From contig NC_079203.1 in the NCBI RefSeq assembly GCF_026745355.1, forward strand, positions 44,744,081-44,808,080: a DNA stretch of 64,000 nucleotides. Direction: 5' to 3'. This document shows, in pieces, positions 24,441 through 35,195 of the stretch; position 1 is the stretch's first letter; the number at the start of each line of letters is the position of its first letter. Source of the DNA: Beta vulgaris subsp. vulgaris. Its lineage: Eukaryota; Streptophyta; Magnoliopsida; Caryophyllales; Amaranthaceae. The notes beneath the pieces are model-generated. The model had not been told where the DNA came from. It saw nothing but the letters and a program-made list of their open reading frames with translations, and made no database searches. The translations under genes and the position numbers were made by a program.

Positions 24441-25159
24441 TAGGGATGTGCAAGGGTAGGGTCTGGGTCGGGTCCATGTGGACCCTAGACCCGGACCCTA
24501 AATTTTTTTTGTAGACCCATACCCGGACTCGGACCCTAAGGGTCTGAAAAAATGAGAGGACCAGCCCAGACCCTTAGGGTCTGGAGGGTCTAGAGGGTCT
24601 GGAGGGTCCAGGCCTAAATTCTTTATTTTGCCAAATTTTCAGCATTATTAATATCAATAATCATCTGAAATTCGCATGAAACAAACACAAAAATTGAAAA
24701 AAACGAAACAAACACAAAAATTGAAAAAAGCGAAACAAACACAAACTTATAAAACTGAAAAAAAAAACGAAACAAACACAATTCACAAACATATAAACTG
24801 AAAAAAAACGAAACAAACACAGACATACAAACTGAAAAAAAAAAAACGAAACAAATATAACTTACATAAGAGTTCAGAATGGGTGTTTTGGTGTTTAATT
24901 TAGGTTTAAGTCTTTTAGAAAATCAATTTATTTTTTTAAGAAAAATATAAAAATGTATATATTAAATAAGTTTAGGGTCTAAGGGTCGGGTCTGGGTAGG
25001 GTCTGGGTCCAAAATTTTAAGACCCGGACCCTAAAAAATTAACTTGGACCCAGACCCGGACCCGGACCCTTAGGGTCTGAAAAAGTTGGACCCAGACCCT
25101 TAAATTAGGGTCGGGTCCAACAGGGTCCAGGTAGGGTCCTGGACCCATGCCCATCCCTA
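24441..25159. mobile_element. Non-autonomous hAT element with GGGTC/GACCC repeats
   Basis: Starts TAGGGATGTGCA and ends with the inverse TGCCCATCCCTA, flanked by a perfect 8-bp duplication TATCTAAG (24433-24440, 25160-25167). Both subterminal zones are dense with GGGTCTGGGTC and GACCCGGACCC words in opposite orientation. The middle is AT-rich with several short direct repeats around gaaacaaacacaa (24675-24860). 719 bp, no transposase. Confidence 0.88.
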
Positions 25160-25234
25160 TATCTAAGAGTACTCCTTAGAGATTAACACATCAAAGTCAT
25201 TTAACAAAATCTACACATTGCTTGCAAAACTATA

Positions 25235-25512
25235 TCTATACTGCGGTCGGTGTAATATATACTAATAAAATAAAAGACATTTCTAAACAAGAAATGGTAT
25301 CATATAGCGCTCCTTCTAAAATATTTTACTACATGTAATCTATAATACAATAAAAAAAATAGGAATTGCATAGTATAAGATTTAATCCTGTGACCTCAAG
25401 GTTATATATTAAATCTTAATCACTAGACCAAGTGATATTTAGTGTGATCATTTCAAAATATAATATTAATAAATGAAAATTTTTCTTACTCGAAATTCGC
25501 CCGAGCCTAATA
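25235..25512 (+). mobile_element. Helitron-like non-autonomous element with tRNA-like module
   Basis: The sequence from about 25250 (tatatactaataaaataaaag) to about 25512 is collinear with the better-preserved element at 51861-52114 on the other strand. That one has TC and CTAG ends. Between about 25380 and 25440, on the minus strand, is a tRNA-like stretch with TGGTCTAGTGATTAAG and AGGTCACAGGATTAAATC. Termini here are degraded, so the borders are approximate. A Stowaway element is inserted at the right end. Confidence 0.5.
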
Positions 25513-25516
25513 ACTA

Positions 25517-25874
25517 CTCCCTCCGTCCTATAATATAAGTCATGATTCTGTTTTTACACAAGAATTAAGGTAAAGTGGAATCTTGTTTTATTTGAATAAA
25601 AAATTCATTTTTATTGGGAAACATTTATATCACTTTTGTCTTTTTAACAAAAAAAATAAAAACTGAACATTAATGTTGCATGGTTTGATGTGTAACGTAG
25701 AGGAGTTCAATTGAGTAAAAGATTTTATTTTGTCATTAATAATGGTATATTGAAAGCTGAAATTATGAAAATATTTTGAAAATTCAATTATTTTCATGAG
25801 GGAAATTTGAGCATAGAACTTATATTTTAGAACAACTTATAAGGAAATATGACTTATATTATGTGATGGAGAGG
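25517..25874. mobile_element. Stowaway-type MITE
   Basis: Left end CTCCCTCCGTCCTATAATAT and right end with inverse ATATTATGTGATGGAGAGG, flanked by TA (25515-25516, 25875-25876). 358 bp, no coding capacity. Confidence 0.82.
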
Positions 25875-25876
25875 TA

Positions 25877-26502
25877 GTTTAATACAAAATGCCGCAAAAA
25901 AGTTTATTCTGTCTTTTGTGATTTACAATCATCGAAATAGACAAACTAGTCCTAAAATGAAACGTGGTGGTCTCAACTCTCATGTGGTGGATAATTGAAT
26001 CAGCAATGAACGTTTTATAAAATCCACAAACAATTTCTGTCTACAAATATAGACATAAAGATAGATGCTTCCCACATGTCCACAGTCCGCAGGTTTCTAT
26101 TCTCTTCAGATTCTTTAAATTTTCAATTTTTATGGCCTCTTCTTGCGATTAAAAAAAAAAGAAAGATAATCTGCCTCTTTTTTTTCCTCGAAGATAAGCT
26201 TTAATTCCTTTAGTGTTCTTCATGTTCTTATCTTTCAAAATTTTAAATCATATCACCAATTTTTTACGCAATAATAAAAGTATTATACAAACACACTCAT
26301 AAAGAGAGATAATATATCTATAACTTGGAACTTGGAAGTTGATGCATATGAGAGTATCCAATGACGGAATGACGGATATAACAATTTATTCAAATGAGTT
26401 CAAGTCAATCAAAATTAACTCTTAGATAAATATAGTTAAAGATTAAGCTTGAAGTATAACCCTAAAAATTTATTTCATAATTTTATAAAGGCAAAAGCTA
26501 AC
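25877..26502. other. Intergenic stretch
   Basis: AT-rich; nothing recognised. Confidence 0.45.
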
Positions 26503-27944
26503 GGACGTCGGGGGCGCTAGATAAGAAATATATTGTTCTATTTAATTACTCATATTTATATAAAATAATATTTTTTTTTTTTTAGCAAGAAAGAAAATTA
26601 GGGTGGAACCCAAGAAACGGGCCACCCTAAAGCATCCTTACGGATGATTTGAGAAAAGGAAGTATCCAAAGACGAAAAATGATAACACAAATTAGTAGTG
26701 GAATGGCCATATTGAGCCATCCAGTCTGCAGCAAAATTAGCTTCTCTAAAAATGTGCTGAATGAAGACGGAATCAAACTTTTGCAAATCTAACTCAGCAT
26801 CATGAATAAAGAATAGATAGACCAAGGAATCTTCCAAATTCTTTTTATAGCTTGAATAACCGAAAGATTATCCCCTTCAATAATCAAATTTTTAACACCC
26901 AAAAAAAGAGCACCCCTGATACCTTCCCTTAAACCCCACGCTTCCGCTACTAAGATGGAAAGATTATTAGCAATAGAGCTAGCACCACTTAACAGAACAT
27001 TCCCTGTCTCATCTCTTAAAACAAAACCAAAAGAAGCAGCACCATTATTTAGCACTGAACCATCAAAATTAAGCTTAATATAAGAAGTCTGAGGAGGAGA
27101 CCAGGAAATGCCAGCTCTGCTCAGTCGAGAACTTCTAGTGACAGGGCCTGGCAAACCCCACCCAACCTTAGTGACACTAGACCACTTACTGATAAAAGCC
27201 TTAATCATGGAACCAACCTTTTCGGGAGTAAAGGAAACTTGACTGAATGTAATTTGGTTCCTAGCATACCAAATAAACCACCACACTATAGCTATAATCT
27301 GCACCTGACGAGATCCTACATTCGAATAAAGACCGCAGACATACTCAATAAAAGACGGCGAGGAGCCAAAATCTGGCAGATTAATAGGAATCCCGGATGA
27401 ACTCATACTCTCAAACACATCCTTTACAAAAGGGCAATCCAAAAATAAATGGTGATCGGTCTCAACAGGGGAATTACAAAACACACATTCCAAAGGAAGA
27501 AACACATGACTAATCTCTAGACGCTTCTTAGTGGGCAGCCCATTCTGACAAATTTTCCACATAAAAAATTTAATTTTGGGAGGGATATCCAACCCCCAAA
27601 TCCAGTTGTAAGAAATTTTATTAGGGGGAATCAAACCATAACCTTGAAGAAGAGCCACTCCCGACTTAACAGAATACTCACCATCTGCAGTTAAACCCCA
27701 GAACACCTCATCTGCAAGCTGATTAACAGGGACAAAGATATTAATTATCTGCAAGCTAATATAACAATGTATAATTCCAATGCAATGCATTTAAATGCTT
27801 TCCATTTGAATTAAATGTTTTCCCCTTTCCTTTTGAAAAACATTAAATATTTTGCTTTGGAATTATACATTATTCTATTATTTTGTATAAATATGAGTAA
27901 TTAAGTACAATAATATATTTCTTATCTAGCGCTCCGGGGCGTCC
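26503..27944. mobile_element. TIR (foldback) element split by a LINE insertion
   Basis: The left arm (26503-26570), starting GGACGTCGGGGGCGCTAGAT, and the right arm (27875-27944), ending with its inverse, form a TIR of about 65 bp with few mismatches. An inner inverted pair around aatgtataattcc is present beside the right arm (27765-27870). The middle is occupied by a LINE (26571-27757). The superfamily is uncertain, because I found no clear target duplication outside the arms. Confidence 0.72.
26571..27757 (-). mobile_element. 5'-truncated L1-type LINE, nested, end of ORF2
   Basis: Minus-strand frame 27790-26789 continues in another frame at 26837-26598. The order is the zinc-binding domain (WGLDIPPKIKFFMWKICQNG, then CVFCNSPVETDHHLFLDC) and then RNase H (IKLNFDGSVLNNG, LVAEAWGLREG, IIEGDNLSVIQAI, REANFAADWMAQYG). 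All four RNase H acidic residues are visible, but a frameshift at about 26830 breaks the domain. The 3' end has a poly-A tail seen as T-run 26571-26583. RT and endonuclease are missing. Flanks such as ataataT and taatataa suggest a target duplication inside the foldback element. Confidence 0.85.
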
Positions 27945-27982
27945 ACCAATGAAAGATCTAAAACTTTAAATTCCGACAAATA

Positions 27983-28292
27983 CTCCCTCCGTCCCAAAAT
28001 ATAGTTCCCATTTCCATATTTAGTTCCACATTTTTCCGTAATTTGTCTAGAAAAACCGTGTCCCATCATTTATTTTCTTCTTGAAATTTGTTTTTTCCTT
28101 TGTTTATTCAACCAAAATGTTACAATTAATGCTCTTTCACCAATTATTCTCCACTCTCTCTCTTAAAATCATATTTTTCCATACAATATTTATTTAAATA
28201 AATAAAAAATCTTTACTATCCCTCTTAGATTCTACTTGCATAAATTACCGTGAAAAAAGGGAAATGAGAACTATATTTTGGGACGGAGGGAG
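27983..28292. mobile_element. Stowaway-type MITE
   Basis: Ends CTCCCTCCGTCCCAAAATAT and inverse ATATTTTGGGACGGAGGGAG, a near-perfect TIR close to the family consensus, flanked by TA (27981-27982, 28293-28294). 310 bp. Confidence 0.93.
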
Positions 28293-28294
28293 TA

Positions 28295-28734
28295 TTAGAT
28301 AATTATCTTTATATTGCATATATAATGCACATATATTATTGTACACATATCATACATATATTACACCATATATAAATCAAGTTGTTCAATTGAACCCAGT
28401 TGTGTGATAATAGCTCTGACCCTGATGACAATGAGCTACTTAACTGTAAAAATACCGGTGGAAAGGTTGCGTTTCACCTACTCGTCGTGGCTAGCTCGTA
28501 AAGAACCTCGCTGTGCATGCATGCGAAGGTGGACATACATTGTTGAACATACAAGGTGGAGGAAAGGTTTGAGGAAGTTCTCAAGTCATAGTCACACTAT
28601 CATGAATGCTTGTGAAAGACGCAAACCATTTAAGTACTCCCAAGATACCTAAGGCTATTACTAATGTACCCAAAAACATAAATAGGTCATTGAAACGGTT
28701 CAAGAGCAGGTATAGGACGGATAACTAGGGTGAA
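28295..28734. other. Unclassified stretch 5' of the LINE fragment
   Basis: Contains a plus-strand open frame (28404-28652) without recognisable domain. It may be the diverged upstream part of the LINE that ends at 29093, but I cannot show this. Confidence 0.3.
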
Positions 28735-29093
28735 TTCGGTGATTATATTTAAAGGAAATGCAATGATAAAGGCAAATTCAGCACTTCAGAATGAGGGGCT
28801 AGCGGTTTTAAGAGCTCTTGAGGAAGCGCATGCTCACAGGAAATAAAAGATCAGGATTCTTATGGATTTTGAAATATTAGTACAAGCTCTAAGCAAGGGG
28901 ACAACACCTTTACAGATTGCTAGTATATGTCAAGATATTTATGAGGCTTGTAAGTTTTTTAACTATTGTGAAATAATTAAGGTTGATAGGCAGATAGTTA
29001 GGGATAGTCATGATCTAGCTATTACAGCTAGACAAGGTCTTGTTATTTGATTTGTTGGTCTTTGATGTTTGTCCTTGCTGCCAAAAAAAAAAA
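28735..29093 (+). mobile_element. LINE 3' fragment (RNase H end) with poly-A tail
   Basis: Plus-strand frame with NSALQNEGLAVLRALEEAHA, one stop, then ILMDFEILVQALSKG, ICQDIYEACKFF and VRDSHDLAITARQG. This is the C-terminal half of the RNase H domain found in plant L1 ORF2 and derived proteins. It ends near 29049 and is followed by an A-run at 29083-29093, which marks the 3' end of a 5'-truncated insertion. Confidence 0.65.
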
Positions 29094-29096
29094 CGT

Positions 29097-29340
29097 ACCA
29101 CTATTACTTTAGCTATCATTATATACCACCTAGGGAACTTCACACCTAAGTTGAAGTACCCAAATTACCTTAACAAAATCTTCCACAAAAAGTAAGTTTA
29201 GGTCATTAAAATACCCACAAAACCATACCACTATTACTTTAGCTATCATTATATACCTCCTAGGCTAGGGGATTTCACACCTAAGTTTAGGTACCAAAAT
29301 TACCTAAACAAAATCTTCCACAAAAAGTAAGTTTAGGGAC
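29097..29340. repeat. Tandem duplication, two units of about 130 bp
   Basis: Unit 1 starts accactattactttagctat at 29097 and unit 2 starts with the same words at 29227. Both end in acaaaaagtaagtttagg. A few substitutions and a short insertion separate them. No coding content. The array begins directly after the LINE poly-A tail. Confidence 0.88.
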
Positions 29341-29405
29341 CATGTAAATGCCGGAACCTTATATCAATGATCGAAATATGATATAAGGTTTGTTTTTGAA
29401 GTAGT

Positions 29406-29520
29406 TGATAAGGATTGACGAAGTCAATCCTCCCATATTCTATCCTTTGCTAAGATTCTATCTTTTACTAAGTCTTCGCTAATGTATTCCACTTGTACTT
29501 ATCTTTTCTTAACTACATGC
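29406..29520 (+). repeat. Partial first LTR of the three-LTR copia element
   Basis: The first 115 bases of the LTR, from TGATAAGGATTGACG to CTACATGC, identical to the two full LTRs. It stops where the CACAACAAG sequence starts. The outer duplication GTAGT lies directly to its left. Confidence 0.93.
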
Positions 29521-29778
29521 CACAACAAGAATATCACCCTTTTCCGTCCGCCAAAATCGGATGCTAAAAAGGCGGGATCGGACGCTAAAGAGATTAGCGT
29601 CCGTCAACGGACGCTAAAAGACTGACGCAAAACCCTTGGTCGCTAATTCTTCAGTTAGCGTCCCCCAAGCGGACGCTAAAAATTTAGCGTCTGCATTTTG
29701 AGATTTAGCGTCCGATTCTAAAGTCGGACGCTAATTAGCGTCCGATTCTTAAAAATTTAGCGTCTGCATTTTGAGATT
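29521..29778 (+). mobile_element. CACTA-like terminus with TTAGCGTCCG subterminal repeats
   Basis: Begins CACAACAAGAATATCACCC, similar to the CACTACAAGAAA terminus of plant CACTA (En/Spm) elements. Many short repeats such as TTAGCGTCCG and its inverse CGGACGCTAA follow, in both orientations, as in CACTA subterminal regions. No right terminus is present; the sequence runs straight into copia internal sequence at 29779. It is therefore a truncated end, or the remainder after a deletion. Confidence 0.6.
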
Positions 29779-29880
29779 CCAGCTAGTCGACGCTCTTACA
29801 AAGCCTCTCTCACGTGCCACCTACACTTCATTGGTGCGTCAAATTGGCCTCTCATCTTGGCCGCCCATTTCGCGGGGGCG

Positions 29881-30138
29881 TGATAAGGATTGACGAAGTC
29901 AATCCTCCCATATTCTATCCTTTGCTAAGATTCTATCTTTTACTAAGTCTTCGCTAATGTATTCCACTTGTACTTATCTTTTCTTAACTACATGCATTTA
30001 CGTAGCTTTGTATAGTTACCTTTTTGTCTCTTCCTAAAATATAGCTAACAGTTGTAAACCTACTGCTTGTATATTTATATGCGAAAATCATCAATGAGAA
30101 AATCATTCATTCTCTCCAAAACATTCTCTTTCTCTATA
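29881..30138 (+). repeat. Functional 5' LTR of the copia element
   Basis: 258 bp from TGATAAGG to TCTCTATA. The primer site TGGTATCAG starts at 30139 directly after it. Differs from the 34338-34596 LTR at about two substitutions and one small indel region. Confidence 0.93.
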
Positions 30139-30147
30139 TGGTATCAG
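30139..30147 (+). promoter_or_regulatory. Primer-binding site of the plus-strand copia element
   Basis: TGGTATCAG immediately follows the 5' LTR, matching the initiator-Met tRNA primer site used by plant copia elements. Confidence 0.88.
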
Positions 30148-30183
30148 TCTCGATCTTCTTCCCTGTGTCGAACTCCTTCTCCC

Positions 30184-33100
30184 ATGGCTGCCTCCAACCC
30201 CCCTCCCTCCTACGCCATCCCCAACGGTGCCGACCCTTCTCGGCCCTTCACCTTCCTCAACATCCACAACACCATTAAACTCCACTCCACAAATTACCTC
30301 TCATGGAAACTCCAAGTTGAAGCCATTCTTATTGGCCATGACCTCTATAAGTTCGTTGATGGCACTTTCCCTTGCCCACCTCCCACTCTTGCTCCTGATG
30401 GCACCGAAACCTTCAACCCCGATCGTGTCTACTGGATACGTCAAGATAAGCTTCTTTTCGGTGCCCTAGTTGGTACCTTATCTCCCCCTCTTATTCCCTT
30501 AATTTCCCGCACCACCTCCTCCCACACCTTATGGGAAGCTCTAGCCCAAACCTATGCGCTTCCTAGCCGTGGCCATATTAAACAACTCAAGGACCAACTC
30601 ACCTGCATCACCAAAGGCAACTCCTCTATTACCGAATTCGTGCACTCCATTAAGGCATGCGCTGACCAACTTGCTTCCCTTGGAAAACCTATGGACCATG
30701 AAGATCTTATTGTTCGCATCCTTGTCGGTTTCGATGACTCCTACACTTCCGTTATCGAGTCCGTCAATGCCCGTGATACTCCTATCTCCTTTGAGGAACT
30801 ACATGAGAAACTTATCAACAAGGAGCTCCTTATAAACCAAACTCGCTCTCAACTACACACTCCCGCCACCGCGCTTGCCGCGGTTGCTCGCCCACAAAAT
30901 CGCCCACCTGGCCGAAACCCACATCACGGCATACTCCCTCACCCCTCCACCTCCTCTCGCTCTCAACCTCGGCCCTTCTTAGGTAAATGCCAGTGGTGTC
31001 GTGAGTAAGGCCACGTCGTTTCTCATTGTCCTCTATTTACCGCAAGGTTTCCTACAGCCAACCCACCCCCTCCATCTCCCCCTACAAACCGTCCCCCCAC
31101 CACCAAGCGTCAAGCCCATCTCGCTCATCTTCCCTCCTCTTCCTCCTCCTCTCAATGGCTCCTTGATAGTGGTGCATCTCACCACGTCACAAATGACCTG
31201 AATAACCTCTCTCTTCACACTCCATATGATGGCACCAAGGAACTTATCATAGGTGATGGTACGGGTCTTCACATATCTCACATTGGCTCTCTCACTATCT
31301 CCTATCTCTCTTACTCTATTACTCTCAATAATGTTTTATGCGTTCCATCTATGTCTCGTAATGTTGTTTCTATTTCACAACTTTGTCTTGACAATAATGC
31401 CTCTATCGAATTCTTATCTCACTCTTTTATTGTGAAGGATCTCAAAACGGGGGCATCTCTATTCCAGGGTTCGGGTAACTCAGGCGTCTATGAACTTTCT
31501 TCAGCTTCGCCTCAAGTTTTCACAAGCACCACTTCTCTTGACTGACATCACCGCTTAGGGCATCCATCTCATAAAGTTTTTAGGCATCTTATATCTCGGA
31601 ATAATCTCAATGTTTCTAGTATCTCCACTTTAGATTGTAATGCTTGTGCGTGCAATAAAAGTCATAAACTTCCATTTTATGTCTCATCTATCTCATCCAC
31701 GGCCCTTTTGCAATATGTTTATACTGACTTGTGGTCTTCCCCTATTATCTCTCATGATGGCTATAAATATTATGTTATTTTTATAGATCATTTCTCAAAA
31801 TATACATGGCTTTACCTTCTCAAACTAAAATCTGACACTAAACCGGTATTCATTAGGTTCAAAGCCTTGGTTGAAAAATATTTCCAAAAACCTCTCATCT
31901 CGCTTTACTCCGACAATGGTGGCGAGTATGATGCTCTCAAAGACTATTTATCCATTGACGGAATCTCTCGTCTCACAACCCCTCCACATACCCCCCAACA
32001 TAATGGTCTTTCTGAGCGCCGTCATCGACATATTGTCGAAACCGCTCTCACCCTCCTAACTCACTCCTCCATGCCCCTCACCTACTGGTCAAATGCGTGC
32101 GCTACCGCCGTATATCTCATAAACCGCTTGCCTACATCTACCCTTCACAACGCTTCCCCATACTCTACTCTCTTTGGCACCGAACCCAATTATCTTAAAC
32201 TCCGTAGCTTTGGGTGTCTTTGCTATCCCTGGCTCAAACCTTACAACTCTCATAAACTTCAACAAAAATCCATACCCTGTGTATTCATAGGTTATTCTTC
32301 CTCCCAAAGTGCCTACTACTGCCTTGATATCGCTTCCACTTGTATCTATTGCTCTCGTCACGTTCACTTCGTTGAACATGTTTTTCCCTTCTCCTCACAA
32401 ACAACCTCCACTCCCTCTCTTCCGACCCTTCTCGATGAATGGTGTCCCTTAGCCATTCCCACACTCACGCACCCTAACCCCCCACCCGACCCTGCCACCT
32501 CCCTCTCCCACAACTCTCCCTCTCCTCCCTCCTCGCCTATCCATCTCCGCTGCTCACACTCACCTCCACTTACGCCCACCCCCTCTCCCTCTTCCGTCTC
32601 CTCATCAGCCCACACGGCTCCCGCATCCCCTACTCCACCTACATCTCCTACCTCCTCCCCCTCCTCGTCTCCTGCCTCACCTCCCTCCACTCCACCCTCC
32701 TCACCTCCCCCTACCCATACCCACAACACCCATCTCAGTCACGGGATTCGCAAACCCCTCGCCAAGCTCAACCTCACTGCCATCATCCACGAAACCGAAC
32801 CCCGCAATATCACTCAAGCCCTAAAAATCCCTGTGTGGCGCAAAGCCATGGATGAAGAAGTTTCGGCACTCCTCCAAAATAAAACCTGGAACTTAGTTCC
32901 ACCCTCTCCCTCCCACAATGTCGTCACATGTAAGTGGGTCTTTCGCATTAAGAAAGATCCAGAGGGTAACATCTCCAAATACAAAGCTTGATACGTCGCG
33001 CGGCTTTAACCAACGTGTTGGCATTGACTACAGCGAAACATTCAGCCCTGTAGTCAAGCCCTCCACGGTTCGGTTGATTCTCACTCTTGCAGTCACTCAA

Positions 33101-34350
33101 GGGTGGAATTTACGTCAACTTGATATAAATAACGCGTTTTTGCAGGGAACACTAACTGATGAAGTATATACTATTCAACCTCCTGGTTATGTTGAGATCC
33201 TAAATTCCCCAACTACGTGTGCAAGCTAAATAAAGCGCTCTACGGTCTTAAACAAGCCCCGCGCGCATGGTACACCGAACTACGTCAACATTTGCTTGAT
33301 GTGGGGTTTCGGTCTGCAATATCCGACTCCTCCCTCTTTACTTACAAGTCCAATAATGTTCTTCTCTATTTAATTGTATATGTTGATGACATCATTGTGA
33401 CAGGCAACAATCCCTTGGCTCTTGATACTTTTGTTTCACAGCTTGCTTCACGCTTCTCACTCAAAGACTTGGGCGCTTTATCGTACTTTATTGGTGTTGA
33501 AGTCCTAGCTCATCCTCAAGGTATCTTTCTTAGCCAAAAGAAATATATTCAAGATCTTCTCTGCAAAACAAACATGGAAGACGCAAAACCTGTAGCTACT
33601 CCCATGGCCACAGATCCCCCCCTCACTCTACATCGTACTCTCCTGCCTGACCCGACTCCCTATCGCCAGCTCGTCGGCAGCCTTTAATACTTGGGACTTA
33701 CGCGGCCCGATGTGGCATTTGTTGTCAACAAGCTTGCGCAATACATGCAACGTCCCACCACTGATCATATGCAAGCTCTCCGTCGCGTTCTTCGCTATCT
33801 TCATGGTACTTCGCATATGGGCTTACTACTTTATAAAGATACACCATTAACTCTTCATGCATACTCTGACTCGGATTGGGCTCGTGACACTGATGATTAT
33901 ATCTCCACTACAGCCTACATTGTGTATCTTGGTAAAAATGCAATTTCATGGACTTCGCGGAAGCAACGCACGCGTGCTCGCTCCTCCACCGAAGCCGAGT
34001 ATCGCGCAGTCGCCAACACCACTGCTGAACTTCTTTGGGTGCGTAATCTTCTCGAGGAACTTGGCTGCAAGGTTCCCCAAGCTCCCGTCATCTACTGCGA
34101 CAATGCCGGGGCAACTTATGTTAGCGCCAATCCCGTGTTTCATTCCAAGATGAAGCACCTGGGTCTTGACTACCATTTTGTTCGCGAAAACGTGCAAGCA
34201 GGTCTGCTTCGTGTTTCCTACATCTCTACTCGTGACCAGCTAGTCGACGCTCTTACAAAGCCTCTCTCACGTGCCACCTACACTTCATTGGTGCGTCAAA
34301 TTGGCCTCTCATCTTGGCCGCCCAATTCGCGGGGGCGTGATAAGGATTGA
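30184..34350 (+). pseudogene. Copia gag-pol polyprotein with four nonsense codons and a frameshift pair
   Basis: One frame runs from MAASNPPPSYAIP to a stop at 34350. Gag core: NYLSWKLQVEAILIGHDLYK and ADQLASLGKPMDHEDLIVRI; zinc knuckle CQWC-RE-stop-GHVVSHC. Protease: WLLDSGASHHVT with the DSGA site intact. Then pre-integrase HHRLGHPSHKV and integrase DLWSSPI, YSDNGGEYD and [27 protein letters not shown] and YLIVYVDDIIVTG. RNase H: YSDSDWARD and SSTEAEYRAV. Nonsense codons are at 31006 (TAA, in the zinc knuckle), 31543 (TGA for the Trp before HHRLGHP), 32989 (TGA) and 33685 (TAA for Gln in LQYLGLTRPD). Between about 33000 and 33205 the reading frame is shifted and then restored. All catalytic residues I can see are intact, which fits a young but defective copy. 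Confidence 0.93.
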
Positions 34351-34596
34351 CGAAGTCAATCCTCCCATATTCTATCCTTTGCTAAGATTCTATCTTTTAC
34401 TAAGTCTTCGCTAATGTATTCCACTTGTACTTATCTTTTCTTAACTACATGCATTTACGTAGCTTTATATAGTTACCTTTTTATCTCTTCCTAAAATATA
34501 GCTAACAGTTGTAAACCTACTGCTTGTATATTTATATGCGAAAATCATCAATGAGAAAATCATTCATAGCTCTCCAAAACATTCTCTTTCTCTATA
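34338..34596 (+). repeat. 3' LTR of the copia element
   Basis: 259 bp, TGATAAGG to TCTCTATA, preceded by the purine-rich CGCGGGGGCG and followed by GTAGT, the right target duplication. Confidence 0.93.
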
Positions 34597-34788
34597 GTAG
34601 TGATTGTTTCTCTTGCTTAAACTTCCCTCCATTTCCTTCCTAGTTTCCTATCCAAATAATGTGTAACATAGAGGTTTATAAATTATCGGAAAAGTCAGTT
34701 CAAGTTTTGCATCATAAGTATGTGAGATCACGTAGGAAAGCTCCGCCTATTATTTCACATTTTCGCTATCAACCTCCACACGAGAAAC

Positions 34789-35195
34789 ATGGACGTAAAG
34801 TCATCAGTTACAAGACTCTATGATGCAACACTTATCCGAGCGACCACTCCTTCGCTAACTTATTCCTAGAAGATCCATTCGTTCTCGATCGATGCATCAT
34901 CGAAAATCACGCCGCACACGACATCGCCATTACATGTTTGTACAAGTCTTGGACATGTACATTTTATGGAGACTATTGTAGCCTTGTAGGTATGAAATTT
35001 GACATGTGTTTTTCTCGTGATGAAGATGGAAGAAATTCGATACATGTTGCTACTATGAAGGGTAGAATTGAAGTACTTAGAGTGCTTCTCTGGGAAAACC
35101 GATATGCTGATTGGGAGCTAACGACGAGTGACGAAAGTATCATGCATTTTTGCATAAAAACAGGCTCTAAAAGAACTCGTTGATGACAGATCTCA
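34789..35195 (+). pseudogene. Ankyrin-repeat protein pseudogene (N-terminal part)
   Basis: Begins MDVKSSVTRLYDATLIRAT, then needs frame changes to read LEDPFVLDRCIIENHAAHD, SPLHVCTSLGHVHFMETIVA and DEDGRNSIHVATMKGRIEVL, then VLLWENRYADWELTTSDESI and MHFCIKT. The words match the start and first ankyrin repeats of plant ankyrin proteins of the ITN1/BDA1-like type. There is a TAG after TPSLTYS, at least three frame switches, and no continuation past about 35195 (a shifted frame still shows ALKELVDD). C-terminal membrane helices are missing. Copia LTR ends 190 bp upstream. Dead relic. Confidence 0.72.

Larger units (their letters stand above)
29406..34596 (+). mobile_element. Ty1/copia retrotransposon with three LTR segments, TSD GTAGT
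   Basis: The whole block is bounded by the 5-bp duplication GTAGT (29401-29405, 34597-34601). Inside, in order: a partial LTR (29406-29520), a foreign CACTA-like fragment (29521-29778), 102 bp of the 3' internal end of the same element (29779-29880), a full LTR (29881-30138), the coding region, and a full LTR (34338-34596). The full LTRs differ at only a handful of positions and the partial LTR is identical to both over its 115 bp, so the insertion is recent. The LTR runs from TGATAAGG to TCTCTATA, i.e. TG..TA ends. The polyprotein has four nonsense codons and a frameshift pair. Confidence 0.92.

Noticed and set aside
24675..24860. CRISPR-like array of gaaacaaacacaa words
   Set aside because: Plant nuclear DNA; repeats are short, imperfect and closely spaced with no unique spacers. 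Internal repeats of a hAT element.
26789..27790. Host gene encoding an RNase H-like protein
   Set aside because: Zinc-binding domain plus RNase H, a poly-A tail and frameshift identify it as the 3' part of a LINE ORF2.
32364..32729. Gly/Glu-rich minus-strand frame
   Set aside because: Antisense of the Pro/Ser-rich linker between integrase and RT in the plus-strand copia element.
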